From Anditalea andensis (lineage in GTDB: Bacteria > Bacteroidota > Bacteroidia > Cytophagales > Cyclobacteriaceae): 64,000 nt of DNA. Below are positions 61,795 to 64,000 of this stretch, one piece after another (the first letter of the stretch is position 1; the number at the start of each line of letters is the position of its first letter). The notes under the pieces were generated by a model. That model searched no databases, was not told where the DNA came from, and worked only from the letters and a program-made list of their open reading frames with translations. Position numbers and translations under genes: made by a program. The stretch covers positions 186,001 to 250,000 of the forward strand of contig NZ_JMIH01000022.1 of the NCBI RefSeq assembly GCF_000714815.1, written 5' to 3'.

Positions 61795-63972
61795 TTATTT
61801 TAAACGCAAACTATTAGTGACTACCGATACCGAACTCAATGCCATAGCTGCTCCTGCTATCATTGGGTTCAGTAAAAAACCAAAGGCTGGATACAACACA
61901 CCTGCAGCTATAGGAATACCTATGAGGTTATAAATAAATGCCCAAAAGAGGTTTTGGTGGATTACGGATACGGCTTTATTTGAGAGATTTAAAAACTTGG
62001 GGATCTGCATCAGGTCAGAATGGATCAGTGTGACTTTAGCCACATCCATAGCTATATCAGATCCATGGCCCATAGCTATGCTGACATTTGATAATGTAAG
62101 TGCCTCACTATCATTGATACCGTCTCCAGCCATGGCTACAAGATGCCCTTTTTTCTGTAGAGTTTTTACATACCTGGCTTTATCCTCCGGCATCATCTCC
62201 CCTTTATACTCCTTTATCCCCAGTTCATTTGCGATATGTCTAACTGTCTTTTGCTGATCACCAGAAATGATATGTACCTGTATCCCGAGGGCCTGAATTT
62301 TTTTTATCGCCGCTTTGGAGGTTTTCTTTATAGGGTCAGCTATCGTGATAAAGCCAATCATCTCATGATTACGGGCCACATAGATGATTATGTTGCCTTT
62401 ATCGAGCTGTGTGCTAACATGGGTTTTAAAATTTTCATTATATCCAATACCCTGAGTCTTTAGCCATCCTGCTTTACCTATCCAGTATTTGTCTTCTTCT
62501 ATTTGGGCACTTACACCATTACCGGTATGGGATTGGAAAGAGGTAATGGGCGGGGTGCTATAGGATCTATAATGATCCACTACTGCCAGAGCCAAAGGAT
62601 GCTCACTCTTGGCTTCTATAGATTTGAGGATACCGCCTATCTGTTCTTCGTTTATTCCTTCAAAATGGGTGGCTATCACTTGAGGCTTTCCTTCGGTGAC
62701 TGTCCCGGTCTTATCCAGGAGCAATGTATCTATCTCCTTTCCCTGCTCAAGACTTTCTGCATCTTTGATGAGCATGCCCAACTTAGCCCCTTTGCCTATA
62801 GCTGCTATGACAGCGGTGGGAGTAGCTAAACCGAGTGCACAGGGACAGGCTATCACCAGCACGGTGATCATGGACAGCATGCCCCTCAGCCAGCTGTCTT
62901 CCACCCCCGAAAAGCCCCATATCAAGAGAGTAATAACAGATATTATCAATACGATAGGAACAAAAATCCCTGCGATCTTATCCACCAGATACTGGACAGG
63001 TGCTTTGCTTCCCTGCGCCTCTTTGATTCTTTCTATTATCTGGGCGAGTAAGGTATCCTTGCCTACCTGTATAGCGGTAAATGTAAAGCTGCCCTTCTCA
63101 TTAATAGTGCCTGCAAAGACTTTAGCCCCTAGAATTTTCCGTACTGGAAGGGGTTCTCCTGTGAGCATGCTTTCATTGACAAATGATTCTCCGGATACCA
63201 CTTTTCCGTCGAGCGGGATTTTCTGACCAGGTCGGATGATGATTTCCTCGCCTATCTGGACCTCTTCCGTCTTTTTAATGGTCTCCTCACCGTCTTTGGT
63301 TACAGTCACCTCATGGGGCTGGAGTCCCATCAGTTTTTTTAATGCTTCACCTGTACCTGCTTTTGCCCCGGTCTCCATCAGTCTTCCGAGCAGTATAAAG
63401 AATATAATAATGGCTGCGGCTTCAAAATATACATGGGGCTCTAAGCCTCTGCTTATCAGCCATTCAGGGAAGAAGGTGTTAAATGTACTGTAAACATACG
63501 CGATACCAGTACTTAAAGCCACCAATGTATCCATATTGGCTTTAAAAATTCTGGCCTGCTTATAAGCATTGATAAAAAACAACCGACCAAAATACAGGAG
63601 GACCGGGGTGGTCAGCACCCACATGATCACATTACCAAACGGCATGTGCATCCAAAACATACCGATCACAAATACAGGAAAAGCCAAAACTCCTGCAGAA
63701 ATGGTGTTGAATTTAAGTCTCTTGTATTCCTCATCTTTCATCCTTTCAAGCTCTTCTGCTTGGATGTCTTCTATGATGAGGTCATATCCTTCGTGTTGGA
63801 CTACCTCTTTCATTCCTATCAGATCCAGCTCATGTACAGCCGTCACCATGACAGAGTGAGTGGCGTAATTTACTGTGGCAGAAGCCACGCCCGGATGCTG
63901 TTTCAGGGCGTTCTCTACATTGACAGCACATGCCGCACAACTCATACCGGTGATAGGAATTTCTTTTTTCAT
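61795..63972 (-). CDS. copA: copper-translocating P1B-type ATPase
   Basis: The 725-residue enzyme pumps copper(I) across the inner membrane using ATP. It has one N-terminal HMA domain (GMSCAAC, C12 and C15), eight membrane helices and the CPC motif VIACPCALGLATPTA. The phosphorylation site is LLDKTGTVTEG, the P1B motif is SEHPLALAVV, and the hinge is GDGINDSEAL. The C-terminal MALSSVSVVTNSLRL carries the MxxSS signature of Cu+ pumps. Direction (efflux or cytochrome oxidase supply) is not decided by sequence. A promoter box lies about 20 bp upstream. Confidence 0.95.
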   Translation of the reverse strand: MKKEIPITGMSCAACAVNVENALKQHPGVASATVNYATHSVMVTAVHELDLIGMKEVVQHEGYDLIIEDIQAEELERMKDEEYKRLKFNTISAGVLAFPVFVIGMFWMHMPFGNVIMWVLTTPVLLYFGRLFFINAYKQARIFKANMDTLVALSTGIAYVYSTFNTFFPEWLISRGLEPHVYFEAAAIIIFFILLGRLMETGAKAGTGEALKKLMGLQPHEVTVTKDGEETIKKTEEVQIGEEIIIRPGQKIPLDGKVVSGESFVNESMLTGEPLPVRKILGAKVFAGTINEKGSFTFTAIQVGKDTLLAQIIERIKEAQGSKAPVQYLVDKIAGIFVPIVLIISVITLLIWGFSGVEDSWLRGMLSMITVLVIACPCALGLATPTAVIAAIGKGAKLGMLIKDAESLEQGKEIDTLLLDKTGTVTEGKPQVIATHFEGINEEQIGGILKSIEAKSEHPLALAVVDHYRSYSTPPITSFQSHTGNGVSAQIEEDKYWIGKAGWLKTQGIGYNENFKTHVSTQLDKGNIIIYVARNHEMIGFITIADPIKKTSKAAIKKIQALGIQVHIISGDQQKTVRHIANELGIKEYKGEMMPEDKARYVKTLQKKGHLVAMAGDGINDSEALTLSNVSIAMGHGSDIAMDVAKVTLIHSDLMQIPKFLNLSNKAVSVIHQNLFWAFIYNLIGIPIAAGVLYPAFGFLLNPMIAGAAMALSSVSVVTNSLRLK

Positions 63973-63989
63973 CGCTTATCTTAATTGTA

Positions 63990-63997
63990 CAAAATTA
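63990..63997 (-). promoter_or_regulatory. -7 promoter box of copA
   Basis: The minus strand reads TAATTTTG, matching TAnnTTTG, 18 bp before the copA ATG at 63972. The -33 region is beyond the window. Confidence 0.4.
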
Positions 63998-64000
63998 ACA

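Overview
The window is typical Bacteroidetes chromosome, most likely order Cytophagales (a Cyclobacteriaceae-like bacterium). The evidence is the roughly 40% GC appearance, several -7 promoter boxes of the form TAnnTTTG, lineage-typical families (DUF2520, DUF3810, DUF4221, DUF4382, DUF4403, BatD, YtxJ, CarboxypepD_reg-type outer-membrane receptors, Uma2) and a long eukaryotic-like IleRS. No rRNA, tRNA, CRISPR array, prophage or intact insertion sequence was seen. The organism call is inference.

Layout. 1-2.3 kb: end of an unidentified gene, asd and a THUMP-type methyltransferase. 2.5-7.5 kb: cytochrome c maturation genes ccmB, ccmC, ccmD-like, ccmE and ccmF, without ccmA. 7.6-14.6 kb: accessory-looking stretch with a Nudix protein, a proline-iminopeptidase-like hydrolase, DUF2520, two related Uma2 genes, a hydrolase pseudogene, a UbiA prenyltransferase and an orphan Phd/YefM antitoxin. 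14.7-17 kb: purN and purH, with a small inverted-repeat element between them. 17-24 kb: lspA, ileS, remains of an AAA ATPase, and dgt. 24-27.3 kb: DUF4382 lipoprotein, ribD, a free-methionine sulfoxide reductase and a Gfo/Idh/MocA oxidoreductase. 27.5-31.1 kb: a decayed M16 protease gene and a tandem pair of small outer-membrane proteins. 31-36.3 kb: phospholipid genes psd and cdsA with gdhA, DUF2007 and a CPBP protease, then dusB. 37.3-40 kb: an unusual locus described below. 40-49.7 kb: mostly minus-strand housekeeping genes (K+/H+ antiporter, DUF3810, Nfu, dicarboxylate symporter, aroC, batD, queG, ruvB). 49.9-58.3 kb: apbE, methyltransferase, ZIP transporter, TlpA-type thioredoxin, DUF4403, YtxJ and a large outer-membrane receptor. 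58.9-64 kb: mnmD, ispF, an intact M16 protease, a CopZ-like protein and a copper P-type ATPase.

The best candidate for an undescribed system is 37.3-40.0 kb. A short Ser/Thr kinase homologue without a glycine-rich loop is divergent from a 69-residue exported two-cysteine peptide. A run of 16 T lies between them. Behind the peptide come an 11-bp hairpin, a DUF4221 lipoprotein and, with a 4-bp overlap, a small lipoprotein with a CSSC motif. The GC content of the DUF4221 gene is visibly above that of the kinase. It may be a secreted-peptide system with its own surface lipoproteins and a possible on/off switch, but the function is unknown.

A second theme is gene decay. Three genes (an alpha/beta hydrolase, an ATPase and an M16 protease) carry stops or frameshifts that can be read directly from the sequence. 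A third theme is start-site calling: in several genes a TTG that could be taken as a start is the end of a TAnnTTTG promoter box, and some boxes lie only 3-4 bp from the ATG, which suggests leaderless or nearly leaderless mRNAs.
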